From assembly GCF_018069625.1 (NCBI RefSeq), contig NZ_CP072941.1, positions 4,650,001 through 4,714,000 on the forward strand: a DNA stretch of 64,000 bases, written 5' to 3'. The notes below the pieces were generated by a model. That model did no database searches. It saw only the letters and a list, made by a program, of their open reading frames with translations, and was not told the origin of the DNA. The number at the start of each line of letters is the position of its first letter. Position 1 is the stretch's first letter. Below, piece by piece: positions 48,293 through 56,526 of the stretch. This DNA is from Streptomyces yatensis (GTDB taxonomy: Bacteria > Actinomycetota > Actinomycetes > Streptomycetales > Streptomycetaceae). Position numbers and translations under genes: made by a program.

Positions 48293-48333
48293 CCCGACGA
48301 GACGCGCCGTACCGGGCCCCGCAAAGACGACGC
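48293..48333 (+). promoter_or_regulatory. Guanidine-III (mini-ykkC type III) riboswitch
   Basis: The stretch contains the conserved blocks CCCGACGAGACGCGCCGTAC and GGGCCCCGC-AAAGACGACGC. These line up closely with the guanidine-III class (known example in Thermobifida: ACGAGG-GCGCCGUACC ... AAGACGGCGC). CCCG/CGGG would form P1, and GCGCCGT with ACGACGC the pseudoknot, with one A-C mismatch. It ends 34 bases before the sugE ATG, leaving the AGGAGG-like ribosome site (CGGAGGTG) just downstream, where translation can be switched on by guanidinium. The class is known to sit before guanidinium exporters. Confidence 0.85.
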
Positions 48334-48367
48334 ACCCCGTAACGAGAGACTTCACGGAGGTGCCGTC

Positions 48368-48688
48368 ATGGCCTGGGTCCTGCTGCTCATCGCCGGACTG
48401 TTCGAGATCTGCTGGTCGATCGGCATGAAGCTGAGCGACGGCTTCACCCGGCTGTGGCCCAGCGTGTTCACCGTCGCCGGTCTGATCGTGAGCATGGGGC
48501 TGCTGAGCGTGGCGGTCAAAAGCCTGCCCATCGGCACGGCCTACGGCGTCTGGGTCGGCATCGGCGCCGTAGGCACCGCGCTGCTCGGCATGCTCCTCTT
48601 CCAGGAACCGGTCACCCCGGCCCGGATCCTCTTCCTGCTCCTGCTGGTGGTGGCCATCGTGGGCCTGGAGGCCACGGCGGGCGCGTGA
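48368..48688 (+). CDS. sugE: SMR-family guanidinium exporter
   Basis: A 106-residue small multidrug resistance protein with four helices. It exports guanidinium in exchange for protons (Gdx activity) rather than general drugs. The Glu of the first helix (AGLFEICWSIGMKLSDGF) is the coupling residue, and WVGIGAVGTALLGMLLFQEPVTPARI is the SugE/Gdx signature. The guanidine-III riboswitch upstream directly supports this substrate. ATG at 48368 with CGGAGGTG upstream. Many databases call it quaternary-ammonium transporter SugE; gdx is the functional name. Confidence 0.95.
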   Translation: MAWVLLLIAGLFEICWSIGMKLSDGFTRLWPSVFTVAGLIVSMGLLSVAVKSLPIGTAYGVWVGIGAVGTALLGMLLFQEPVTPARILFLLLLVVAIVGLEATAGA

Positions 48689-48716
48689 ACACCCCAGTTG
48701 TGAGAGAACACGGCCC

Positions 48717-51404
48717 TCAGCTGGAGCTCCCGGGGCGGCGAAGCAGGTAGCCGGAAACTGGGCCGAGGTTCTCCTCATCCATCGAATAATGGTCCGACCA
48801 GTGACGCTGCTCAAGTGGCGCGAGTAGGGCCTCTATGGTGCACGACCACCCTTGGCACACGCCGCGCAGAAACAAACCGAAGAGATCGCCGGACATGCGC
48901 CACCAGAATTTCTGCCACGTAAGCGTGCGCTGGTGGCGCGCGTGCTCGTATTCGGAGTCGCGATTCAGGATGTCCGGAAACATGTCATATATCGGCGACA
49001 CATAACCCGTTTGTCGAATCACGACCCAATGGTCGGGGAGTTGTACGTCCTGACCCGACACGTAGTGGAAGATGTGCGGCGGACTCGGTCGCCAGCTCAA
49101 AGGAACCCACGATATAAAGACTTCGTTGCGTTGCTCCACCCAGGCACTTATGTCGGCAGGGCGGAGCAAGCCCTGCGTGGTGATAGCGAAAGCGACGTCA
49201 TCGGCCAGGAACCCGAGGGTCCTGTAAAAAGTGTAGGCCAGATCGAGCTGAATCAAGTCACCGAAGTGCTTGGAATCACGAAGCCATTGCTCCTGGGCGC
49301 GCATCCAGCGCCTGACCTGCTCCCGGTCGGCAACCAAGTTCACCTTGTCCCGCGAAGCCCGACTGGGTTCGCCAGCAAGGTATCCCGCGAAGGCCATCGT
49401 GTCATCAGCCCGGAAGCCATTTACTGTGACGATTCCACGCAAGTCACCCTGCGCATAGGAGAAAAGATTATTCCAGATCGTGGCCAGACCAATGCGCCGG
49501 CCCGAATCGTCCAGCAGTTCGGCCGCCCGTTCGACGAAATGATCGCGCAACCGGAGACGCTGCTCCTCCCGCCCGACCTGCCAACTTTCCGCCAGAGGCG
49601 GGTACAAACGGTCGAAGACCTCATCGGGTGCACCTGTGGCCAAGGCAAAGGGTGCAAGGACGTGAGGATTGACTACATCGGGTTCCCAGATACGAATAGG
49701 GACCGCGTTTTCCAATACCAATCGCTGGATCACTTGCAGGAGCCGGTCATCACTGGTTCTGCGAAACAGTCCTTGGGCGTCATAAGGATTTTCCTTCAGC
49801 GTGACGCGCACAGTTGTGCCTAGTGAGGCTCGCGTCTGCGCAGGTAAAGGCATCAGGAGTGGCCGCCGGGAGGAACTCTCGAAGGAGAGACGACGGGCAT
49901 CTGACATGGAGGCATCGTAGCGGCGGGTGATCAACTCGACTTGATCACCCAGCAAAAAGACAGAGAAGAAGCCGATACCGAACCGTCCATTGGGCTGAAA
50001 TCCCCCGCTCGCCAGGCCAGGAAGCCGACTGCGGACCCGGGTCGAACTCCAGCCGCTGGTGCCGAAGTCAAGCAGGCCGTGGACGAGAGCCTCTTCGTCC
50101 ATGCCCACCCCGTTGTCACTGATCTCCAAGCACCAAGAGTCGCTATTTTCGGTGAGACGAACATCAACGCGCCCGTCAGTGAAGTCAGGCTCCAGTGCGC
50201 AGCGGGCCAGTACAGCGTCCTGAGCGTTCTGAATCAGCTCGCGTACGGCCACCTCGAGTTCCTTGCCGTACAGTTGCTCACCACCCAGAGTCCCGACCAG
50301 GGCGGGGACGTCCGTGACCTTGACCACCGCGTCGATCGGCCGCCAGTCCGACACAGGGAAGAGCTCAGCGAAGCGCTCGGGGGAGTCGACTCCGGCCACC
50401 GCGCGGGCTGCGAGCCGACTGCGGCCGAGGTCATGGAGGAGGGCATCCACCTTCTTGAGCTCCTCGTCGATGCCGCGCAAATAGTCGAGGGCCAACCACC
50501 AAGCAGCGGCATCGTCGGAGGAGAAAGGGCGCAGCGATGTATAGGTGATCCGGTCGCCGTGCAAGTGCGGACGGCTGACGTGTTCCTGGAAACGCCAGTG
50601 CTGCCGGGCAATTCCTTGCGGTTTACGTAAAGCAAAGAGAAACGTGGGGGCCCGACGGCTGTCGATCTGAGCTGCGTCGGCGAGCCTCAGGATACTGGCC
50701 AGTTTCAGTGGTTCGATAATCCACTCTGCCGGCTGCCAGGGCAGGGACCCTTTCGCCTGGCGAAACCGGTCGGCGAGCATATGCACCGGCCACCAGTGGC
50801 TGGCTGCCAGATCTCCAATCAGCGGACCATAGGCTTCGCGGAGCTGGAGGTCCTGGATAAGATAGATCTCGTTGCCTGTGGAGGACCGCCATGGCTGGTC
50901 CACCAGCCGCAGGGCCTGCTCCGCATGAGTCTCCCGGATCGCGGTCGCCAAGCACACTTCCGCGATCTCGGCAGGCGGTGCGTCCAGTTTCTCTTGATCC
51001 GGCCAACATCCATGCTGTTGGAAATAGGCTACGGACACCAGATCACGCCACCGCTGTTCACCAAACGCAGAAGGCACACTCATCCCATACGCGGCCGCCC
51101 CCATCGCAGCATCATGCAACACGAAGGCGCAGCCCAGTACGTATGCCTCCGCTGGATTCAGTGCAACCTGATCACCGCACATGAGACTGGCCGTCTCCCA
51201 CAGCGCGTCCACGTGACTGATGTCATGCACAGTAAAATCGGGCAGACTGCGCGCGTTTTCGGAAAGGAGCACCGCTGCCGTGTCTCTCAGTGCCATATAA
51301 GACACGCGGAGCCGCTCACGTTGACTGCGATGATCATCTGCACGCGAGCGCGCAGCGAGAGTCTTCTGCCAGAGAGATGTGCTGACGTAGTCGTACTCAG
51401 GCAC
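48717..51404 (-). CDS. HD-domain plus GHKL (HSP90-like) ATPase protein, defence-type architecture
   Basis: An 895-residue cytoplasmic protein. The first 330 residues contain an HD-like domain: HDISH at 60-64, VLHDAAMG with HD at 97-98, and LRLADAAQID near 240, matching the HD-CE type. Then comes a GHKL ATPase core: ELIQNAQDA 389-397 (Asn ligand), ISDNGVGMD 428-436 and GRFGIGFFS 473-481, as in HSP90/MutL. The last 350 residues are unassigned and Trp-rich (SWVPLSWRPSPPHIF, WQKFWWRMSGDLFG). HD-CE/HSP90-like pairs have been proposed by others as parts of bacterial conflict systems. It follows the membrane-protein gene by 9 bp. Codon use is less GC-biased than in its neighbours. No activity is proven. 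Confidence 0.85.
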   Translation of the reverse strand: MPEYDYVSTSLWQKTLAARSRADDHRSQRERLRVSYMALRDTAAVLLSENARSLPDFTVHDISHVDALWETASLMCGDQVALNPAEAYVLGCAFVLHDAAMGAAAYGMSVPSAFGEQRWRDLVSVAYFQQHGCWPDQEKLDAPPAEIAEVCLATAIRETHAEQALRLVDQPWRSSTGNEIYLIQDLQLREAYGPLIGDLAASHWWPVHMLADRFRQAKGSLPWQPAEWIIEPLKLASILRLADAAQIDSRRAPTFLFALRKPQGIARQHWRFQEHVSRPHLHGDRITYTSLRPFSSDDAAAWWLALDYLRGIDEELKKVDALLHDLGRSRLAARAVAGVDSPERFAELFPVSDWRPIDAVVKVTDVPALVGTLGGEQLYGKELEVAVRELIQNAQDAVLARCALEPDFTDGRVDVRLTENSDSWCLEISDNGVGMDEEALVHGLLDFGTSGWSSTRVRSRLPGLASGGFQPNGRFGIGFFSVFLLGDQVELITRRYDASMSDARRLSFESSSRRPLLMPLPAQTRASLGTTVRVTLKENPYDAQGLFRRTSDDRLLQVIQRLVLENAVPIRIWEPDVVNPHVLAPFALATGAPDEVFDRLYPPLAESWQVGREEQRLRLRDHFVERAAELLDDSGRRIGLATIWNNLFSYAQGDLRGIVTVNGFRADDTMAFAGYLAGEPSRASRDKVNLVADREQVRRWMRAQEQWLRDSKHFGDLIQLDLAYTFYRTLGFLADDVAFAITTQGLLRPADISAWVEQRNEVFISWVPLSWRPSPPHIFHYVSGQDVQLPDHWVVIRQTGYVSPIYDMFPDILNRDSEYEHARHQRTLTWQKFWWRMSGDLFGLFLRGVCQGWSCTIEALLAPLEQRHWSDHYSMDEENLGPVSGYLLRRPGSSS

Positions 51405-51413
51405 TGTAAACGA

Positions 51414-51896
51414 TCACCTCATAGCAGGCAGGAGAAAGATCCCGGCAAGCACCCACATGGTGATAACCGAGGCGGTGATGAACAACAACACGTACGTCTC
51501 GTACCAACGGAAGAGGTTGCCCGGATTCGGACGCTTACGGAAGCCGGGTGCAACGATCTCGTCGGTGATATCGCACTCCTCGTTCCGATAATCAAGCCAG
51601 GCCAGGGCTCCCACCACAATGAGCGTGCTGGTGAACGCGGCTACCACCGTGGCGAGGATCAGCAAACCGATAACTCCGCCCCGCGCTACGTCCGGCGCGA
51701 CCTCCCACTTCCGGTACCCCACAAAGAGCGCGAGGGCTGCACTGACCAACGCAGTGGCAAGTGTCTGATAAATGGCGAGGAAACGGTGAGCGTTCTCATT
51801 GACAGCGTGGATCTGCTGCTGTATGTAGCGGTAGCGCTCCAGTGCGAATTCGTTTCGCACTGCCCTCGCTTCCACGCTCGGTTCCCCCGATGCCAC
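51414..51896 (-). CDS. Small three-helix membrane protein, partner of the HD/GHKL ATPase
   Basis: A 160-residue protein. A charged amphipathic N-terminus (RNEFALERYRYIQQQIHAVNENAHR) leads to helices at about 40-60, 75-103 and 133-155. The loop between helices two and three is cytoplasmic-type and charged (YRNEECDITDEIVAPGFRKRPNP). No enzymatic motif is seen. It is the first gene of a two-gene operon with the large ATPase, so it may be an effector or anchor, in the way small membrane proteins are in abortive-infection systems. GTG at 51896 with GGGGGGAA upstream; a second GTG twelve codons in is possible. Confidence 0.8.
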   Translation of the reverse strand: MASGEPSVEARAVRNEFALERYRYIQQQIHAVNENAHRFLAIYQTLATALVSAALALFVGYRKWEVAPDVARGGVIGLLILATVVAAFTSTLIVVGALAWLDYRNEECDITDEIVAPGFRKRPNPGNLFRWYETYVLLFITASVITMWVLAGIFLLPAMR

Positions 51897-52081
51897 CGTT
51901 CCCCCCCCGGGTCGATTGACTACTCGTCAGCATAGTGTGCCCAGGTCGTTGACTGCCGCCTCATCGCCAACACTTCCCTTCCGTTGAAAGCCTTCACGTT
52001 TGTTCAGGGTCAACCTTTCCCAGGACAGACCGGTTCGATTCGATCAGTGCTCGCCACTTGGGCCTCCGTCCGAACAGCGCA

Positions 52082-52114
52082 GTGCCCCCGGACCGAGGGG
52101 AGGTCCGAGGGCAC
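52082..52114 (-). terminator. Terminator of the small-protein operon
   Basis: GTGCCC-C-CGGACC (52082-52094) pairs with GGTCCG-A-GGGCAC (52102-52114), 12 pairs plus one mismatch over a seven-base loop. It begins 12 bp past the stop of the last small gene. The remaining 51897-52081 interval shows no gene. Confidence 0.8.
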
Positions 52115-52126
52115 CGCTGGCTGGCT

Positions 52127-52387
52127 TCAGTACTTCTGTCGGCCGCCCGGGTAACGGATCGGCTTTCGGCACTCGGGCGCGTTTTCAGGCGCGGGCTTGT
52201 CGCCGAGCGCGTAACACAAGGCGGCGTGCAACTGCTCCGCTTCCACCACCGTCAGCACCAGCGATGCCAGAGACGCGCGACCGGGACGGAGAACGTGAAG
52301 CGGCAGTTCAAGCAGACCGTCTTTGCCCGGACGCAGACCACGTCCCGGTGCGGGGCCGACCTGCCAGCCCTCTGACGCCCGACTCAT
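52127..52387 (-). CDS. Small conserved hypothetical protein (third gene of mini-operon)
   Basis: An 86-residue protein, not recognised by family. It begins SRASEGWQVGPAPGRGLRPGKDG and has a central segment LTVVEAEQLHAALCYALGD that could be one helix. Very similar short proteins occur in Streptomyces near XRE-type regulators (from memory). The ATG overlaps the stop of the preceding gene by four bases (ATGA), and a strong terminator follows, which supports it as real. Confidence 0.7.
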   Translation of the reverse strand: MSRASEGWQVGPAPGRGLRPGKDGLLELPLHVLRPGRASLASLVLTVVEAEQLHAALCYALGDKPAPENAPECRKPIRYPGGRQKY

Positions 52388-52716
52388 CCGTCCCCCTCGT
52401 TCGCTTGAGTCGGCTCGTCGCTCTCGGACTCGCCGGACACCGGCAGACGCCCACCGCGACTCTCCGCGATCCGGAGAGCGTCTTGCAGTGCCTCGATGAG
52501 GCGGTTGGAGAGGTAGCGGAGCTCTCGGGCGTCCGCCTTCCGGTCGCGGAGCAGTAAGCGGGCGTGACCGATGAGTTCAGCGCCCCTCTGAAGCTGAACG
52601 GCTTCCACCTCGTCGGCCAGGCGCGACAGATATCCCGCGCCGTCCACGTCCGACACCAGGTAGCACGGCTTCCCGGCAGGGCCGGGCCACGGCAGCAATC
52701 GCGGTTGCGCACTCAC
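52384..52716 (-). CDS. Small conserved hypothetical protein (second gene of mini-operon)
   Basis: A 110-residue cytoplasmic protein of unknown role. It has an N-terminal GKPCYLVSDVDGAGYLSRLADEVEAVQLQRG and a helical middle (IGHARLLLRDRKADARELRYLSNRLIEALQDALRIAES). The C-terminus is acidic. The GTG at 52716 overlaps the preceding stop (GTGA); a start ten codons earlier would lie inside the upstream gene. Co-transcribed with its neighbours on both sides. Confidence 0.75.
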   Translation of the reverse strand: MSAQPRLLPWPGPAGKPCYLVSDVDGAGYLSRLADEVEAVQLQRGAELIGHARLLLRDRKADARELRYLSNRLIEALQDALRIAESRGGRLPVSGESESDEPTQANEGDG

Positions 52717-52988
52717 CTGACCACCACCATCCCGTGCGGCGCGCACAACAGCTCCACCCGAGGCACGTTCTTCCGACGCTCATGTGCCACCAGATACGGC
52801 CGGACAAGCTGCACGTCCTCACCACGCGGCACGGGCCTACGCGGAACCCGTTGCACATGAGGCAGCCGCGAGGTCGGGGTATCAGCGCAGTTCACCGGCT
52901 GATTTACCTGCACCGTGCGATGACGTCCTTGGCCGGGCTGTAGAAGTCTCATGAACTGCTCGAAGATCCTGCCGATACAGTGCCGCAT
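52713..52988 (-). CDS. Small basic hypothetical protein (first gene of mini-operon)
   Basis: A 91-residue basic protein starting MRHCIGRIFEQFMRLLQP. It contains the pattern RRPVPRGEDVQLVRPYLVAHERR near the C-terminus, which is common in Streptomyces small proteins associated with XRE regulators (from memory). No known domain. ATG at 52988 with AGGTCGAC upstream. It starts the three-gene unit; the XRE gene lies 160 bp upstream on the same strand, separated by a strong hairpin. Confidence 0.75.
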   Translation of the reverse strand: MRHCIGRIFEQFMRLLQPGQGRHRTVQVNQPVNCADTPTSRLPHVQRVPRRPVPRGEDVQLVRPYLVAHERRKNVPRVELLCAPHGMVVVR

Positions 52989-53094
52989 GTCGACCTGCTT
53001 CCTCAGGTTGGCCACGCCCCGGGACGCACGCCCGCGTCGCCGGGGTCCTGTGGCGGGTGTAAACCGGCTGAGTATTCATGCTGGTGACATGCGA

Positions 53095-53132
53095 AGCCCC
53101 CAACTTTCACAGTTGAGTGAAAGCCGGGGGCT
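53095..53132 (-). terminator. Strong hairpin terminator after the XRE regulator
   Basis: Two stacked stems: AGCCCCC (53095-53101) with GGGGGCT (53126-53132), and CTTTCAC (53104-53110) with GTGAAAG (53117-53123), divided by a two-base internal loop. It sits 15 bp past the XRE stop and separates that gene from the small-protein operon. Confidence 0.8.
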
Positions 53133-53147
53133 GGTGCCGTGAAGGGG

Positions 53148-54332
53148 TCAGAGGCCCACCCAGGCGGCCAGGTGATCCAGCGTGTCCGGAGTGCGACGGG
53201 ACAAGTGGATCAGGCCTCTGATGGTCTCGCGTGCGCCTGCGTGGTACCTGGTCTGCTGTGGCGCCAGTTTCCGCGCCGTCACGATGGACTTCAAGGCTGC
53301 TTCGGAGCGCCCCGCTTCCATCTCGGCGCGTGCTCGGTCCACGTAGAAGTGAGCGGCGCGGGAGACAGCCCAGTCCTTCGGTATCCGCACCTTCGCGGCC
53401 TCTTGCAGAGCTTCACCGTAGTGCCGCATCTCGACATGAGCCGACACCGCGTGGACGGTGACATTCGTGGGGCCGAAGGACAGCCAGTGCACGTCCGTTG
53501 CTTCGCCTGTCCGGTCCGCGTACGACCGGGCCTCGGTGAGGTGGTTCTTCACCGCGTCTTCGTCATGGGCGCGGGCAGCGATGATGCTTGCCCCGAGGTG
53601 AAGCTGTCCGGCGACGGCATGCCGCTCTCGCGTCTGCGGAGACTGCTCCAACAGCCCTTGCCCGGAGGCGACGAGCCGCTGGCCGATGGTGTACTCGCCT
53701 TCCCGGAAGTAGACCAGGGCCCGCATGTACTGGCGCACTGCGGAGAGCAACGGATCGGAAGCCCGTGACGCGGCCCAGTCCATACGGTCCAGCGCCACCG
53801 TGGACAGGTCGTAGTAGCCCAGCTTCACGGCCAGGTCGTGCGCGGTGCGGTAGGTACTCGACAGGGCGGCCCACAGCTCGGACGACGGCGTCCGATACGC
53901 GGCTGTGGTGATCTCCGCCATCGTGCCCGGAAGATCGAGAGCAGCGTCATGGAGCTTCGTGGCCCGGACCTGCTGGCACAGTGCCTGAGCAGCGGTGACG
54001 AGCTGTGGAGTGGGACGGGGTGTGATCGCCGGGTCGGCTCCCAGGTCGTAGAGGTCGAGGGCTTCGCGGATCGGGCGGACCAGTGCCGCCAACCGGTCCT
54101 GCTGCAGCTCGGTCACGTAGGGCTGGCCGGTCAGCGCCGTGACGTCGATGCGCAGCGCTCGTGCGACCGCGGCCACCAGGTCGGGGCTGGCCGGTTTGTG
54201 CCCGGTCTCGACCTGGGTGAGCAGGCTGTAGGAGAAGGGGACCTTCTGAGCCAACCCTCGCTGAGTCAGCCCAGCCCGTTTCCGGTGATGCGCGATCCGA
54301 GTGCCCGTGTGTTCGTCGTCGGGGAGCGGCAT
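53148..54332 (-). CDS. XRE-type regulator with C-terminal TPR-like helical repeats
   Basis: A 394-residue regulator. The N-terminal helix-turn-helix is RIAHHRKRAGLTQRGLAQKVPFSYSLLTQVETGHKPASPDLVAAVARAL. The rest (about 80-390) is all-helical, in TPR-like units (LVYFREGEYTIGQRLVASGQ, ARAEMEAGRSEAALKSIVTARKL), as in Streptomyces regulators that control small operons and the divergent flavoprotein. ATG at 54332 has GGGAGG upstream. Downstream lie the three small genes. It probably senses a ligand or peptide with the helical domain; which one is not known. Confidence 0.9.
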   Translation of the reverse strand: MPLPDDEHTGTRIAHHRKRAGLTQRGLAQKVPFSYSLLTQVETGHKPASPDLVAAVARALRIDVTALTGQPYVTELQQDRLAALVRPIREALDLYDLGADPAITPRPTPQLVTAAQALCQQVRATKLHDAALDLPGTMAEITTAAYRTPSSELWAALSSTYRTAHDLAVKLGYYDLSTVALDRMDWAASRASDPLLSAVRQYMRALVYFREGEYTIGQRLVASGQGLLEQSPQTRERHAVAGQLHLGASIIAARAHDEDAVKNHLTEARSYADRTGEATDVHWLSFGPTNVTVHAVSAHVEMRHYGEALQEAAKVRIPKDWAVSRAAHFYVDRARAEMEAGRSEAALKSIVTARKLAPQQTRYHAGARETIRGLIHLSRRTPDTLDHLAAWVGL

Positions 54333-54464
54333 GCATGCCTCCCTTTGGTGGCTCACTCCTCGGAACGCTACCCGCCCGGGCATGGACGACGGCGGTGAAT
54401 GGCGATCTCATTCCCCGACCGGCGGGGTTTGCAGAGGGAGGGTGATACACGGTGGACTGCCCGC

Positions 54465-55028
54465 ATGAGCGCGAGCCGTGTCCTCTACCTGTTCGGAAGC
54501 GCCGCCCCGCCGGTGCTGAACATCGCCGGCGTCATCGAACGGGCGCAGGCCGACGGCTGGGATGTCTGCCTCGGATTGACCCCCACGGCCGCACGCTGGC
54601 TTGACGGCGGCCTGCCGGCACTGGAGGAGCTGACCGGGCACCCGGTGCGCAGCCAGTACAAGCTGCCCTGGGAGCCGGACGTCTGGCCTCCCGCTGATGC
54701 CGCCGTCCTGGCGCCCGCCACCTTCAACACGATCAACCAGTGGGCCCTGGGGATCACCGAGAAATTCATCGTCGGATTCGTGGCCGAGGCCACCGGCAAG
54801 GGCATCCCCACCGTGACCATGCCATGCGTCAACGCCGCCTATGCCCATCACACTCAGTTCGACACCAGCGTTGCCACGCTCCGCGCGATGGGCGTACGTG
54901 TGCTGTACGGGGAGGGCGGATTCGTACCCAATAAGCCGGGCCAGGGCCGACCGGAGAACTACCCGTGGCACCTGGCCCTGAATGCGGCATCGATTGCCTC
55001 CAGCGAGGGCAATGCTGATCGACCATGA
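54465..55028 (+). CDS. Flavoprotein-domain (CoaC/UbiX-fold) protein
   Basis: A 187-residue protein of the flavoprotein superfamily PF02441. The start RVLYLFGSAAPPVLNIAGVIERAQ is the Rossmann-like nucleotide segment. The middle ADAAVLAPATFNTINQWALGI carries the conserved A-P-A-T-x-N-T active segment, and VTMPCVNAAYAHHTQFDTSVATLRAMGVRV follows. Members bind FMN and decarboxylate or oxidise cysteinyl or prenylated substrates; function here is unknown. It is divergent from the XRE gene, the arrangement expected if XRE controls it. The start is uncertain: ATG at 54465 lacks a good ribosome site, and a TTG at 54429 is possible. Confidence 0.83.
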   Translation: MSASRVLYLFGSAAPPVLNIAGVIERAQADGWDVCLGLTPTAARWLDGGLPALEELTGHPVRSQYKLPWEPDVWPPADAAVLAPATFNTINQWALGITEKFIVGFVAEATGKGIPTVTMPCVNAAYAHHTQFDTSVATLRAMGVRVLYGEGGFVPNKPGQGRPENYPWHLALNAASIASSEGNADRP

Positions 55029-55052
55029 ACTGCCCCGACTCTCGCCGAGCAC

Positions 55053-55089
55053 GTCGCCCCACCCTCAGTGGAGAGGAGAGTGGGGCGAC
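55053..55089. terminator. Bidirectional terminator
   Basis: GTCGCCCCAC (55053-55062) pairs perfectly with GTGGGGCGAC (55080-55089) across a 17-base loop, between the convergent flavoprotein and symporter genes. Confidence 0.85.
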
Positions 55090-55118
55090 ATTGCCGTTGG
55101 CCCCAGGCGGCACGGGTG

Positions 55119-56453
55119 TTACGCGGCGGCGAGCTGGCGCTCCGGCTCGTCGTAGTCGTCCAGCGGGGAGGCGCTGGCGTGGGCGTACGCCTCGTGGTCG
55201 AGGATCTTCTCGCGGGCCGAGACGATCACCGGGATCAGCGACTGGCCGGCCACGTTGGTGGCGGTCCGCATCATGTCCAGCACCGGGTCGATGGCCATCA
55301 GCAGGCCGACGCCCTCCAGGGGGAGGCCCAGGGTGGAGAGGGTCAGGGTCAGCATGACCGTGGCGCCGGTAAGGCCGGCGGTGGCGGCGGAGCCGATGAC
55401 CGAGACGAAGGCGATCAGGAGGTAGTCGCCGATGCCGAGGTGGACGTCGAAGATCTGGGCGATGAAGATCGCGGCGATCGCCGGGTAGATCGAGGCGCAG
55501 CCGTCCATCTTCGTCGTCGAGCCGAAGGGCACCGCGAAGGAGGCGTACTCCTTGGGGACGCCCAGGCGCTCGGTGACCTTCTGGGTCAGCGGCATGGTGC
55601 CGACCGAGGAGCGGGAGACGAAGGCGAGCTGGATGGCGGGCCAGGCGCCCTTGAAGAAGCTCAGCGGGTTGACCTTGGCGACCGTCGCGAGCAGCAGCGG
55701 GTAGACGCCGAACATCACCAGCGCGCAGCCGATGTAGATGTCGGCGGTGAAGGTCGCGTACTTGCCGATCAGGTTCCAGCCGTAGTCGGCGATGGCCGTG
55801 CCGATGAGGCCGAGCGTGCCCAGCGGGGCGAGGCGGATGACCCACCACAGGGCCTTCTGGAGCAGTTCCAGCACCGACTGGCTCAGGGTGAGGATCGGCT
55901 GGGCCTTCTCGCCGAGCTGGAGGGCCGCGACGCCCGCGACGGCGGCGATGAAGACGATCTGCAGGACGTTCAGCTCGGTGAACGGGGTGATGACGTCGGT
56001 CGGCACGATCCCGGTGAGGAAGTCCAGCCAGGAGCCCGCGTGGTCGGGCTTGGCGCCGTCCTTGGGGGTCAGATCGGTGCCGGCGCCCGGGTTGGTGATC
56101 AGGCCGATCGCGAGGCCGATGGCGACGGCTATGAGCGAGGTGGCCATGAACCACAGCAGGGTGCGGGTGGCCAGCCGGGCGGCGTTGTTGACGTTCCGCA
56201 GATTGGTGATCGAGATCAGGATCGCGAAGAACACCAGCGGGGCGACGGCCAGCTTCAGCAGCTGGACGAAGATCGAGCCGATCTTGTCGAGCGTGGTGAC
56301 CAGCCAGCCGACATCACCGCTGCGGGCGATCCAGCCGAGCACCACACCGAGGACGAGGCCCAGCAGGATCTGTGCCCAGAAGGGCACCTTGGGCAGGCGG
56401 AAGGACGACGACCCCTGGGGGGACGCCTTGAGGGCGGACGACAACGGACACAC
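55119..56453 (-). CDS. DAACS-family cation symporter, probable L-cystine transporter
   Basis: A 444-residue secondary transporter of the dicarboxylate/amino acid:cation symporter family, with about eight helices and two hairpin loops. The first hairpin is LAFVSRSSVGTMPLT. The substrate region VPFGSTTKMDGCASIYPAIAAIF resembles the NGCAGLYP type of cystine carriers such as TcyP/YdjN (from memory) more than GltP (TVNMDGTALY). The Cys-rich leader peptide gene 73 bp upstream supports cystine or another sulfur substrate. The GTG at 56453 has no spacing for a ribosome site; the TTG at 56444 has GGAG eight bases upstream and may be the true start. Confidence 0.88.
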   Translation of the reverse strand: MCPLSSALKASPQGSSSFRLPKVPFWAQILLGLVLGVVLGWIARSGDVGWLVTTLDKIGSIFVQLLKLAVAPLVFFAILISITNLRNVNNAARLATRTLLWFMATSLIAVAIGLAIGLITNPGAGTDLTPKDGAKPDHAGSWLDFLTGIVPTDVITPFTELNVLQIVFIAAVAGVAALQLGEKAQPILTLSQSVLELLQKALWWVIRLAPLGTLGLIGTAIADYGWNLIGKYATFTADIYIGCALVMFGVYPLLLATVAKVNPLSFFKGAWPAIQLAFVSRSSVGTMPLTQKVTERLGVPKEYASFAVPFGSTTKMDGCASIYPAIAAIFIAQIFDVHLGIGDYLLIAFVSVIGSAATAGLTGATVMLTLTLSTLGLPLEGVGLLMAIDPVLDMMRTATNVAGQSLIPVIVSAREKILDHEAYAHASASPLDDYDEPERQLAAA

Positions 56454-56526
56454 TCCGGTGGAGGTAAGAGGGCGGGAGAAAGCCAGGAGTCCGTACGGGA
56501 TCTCCGGCCGCTGTGCGTGAGGTCGA

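Noticed and set aside
48717..55028. Integrative element or prophage
   Set aside because: No integrase, excisionase, tRNA or flanking direct repeats were seen, so only a lower-GC accessory block is claimed.
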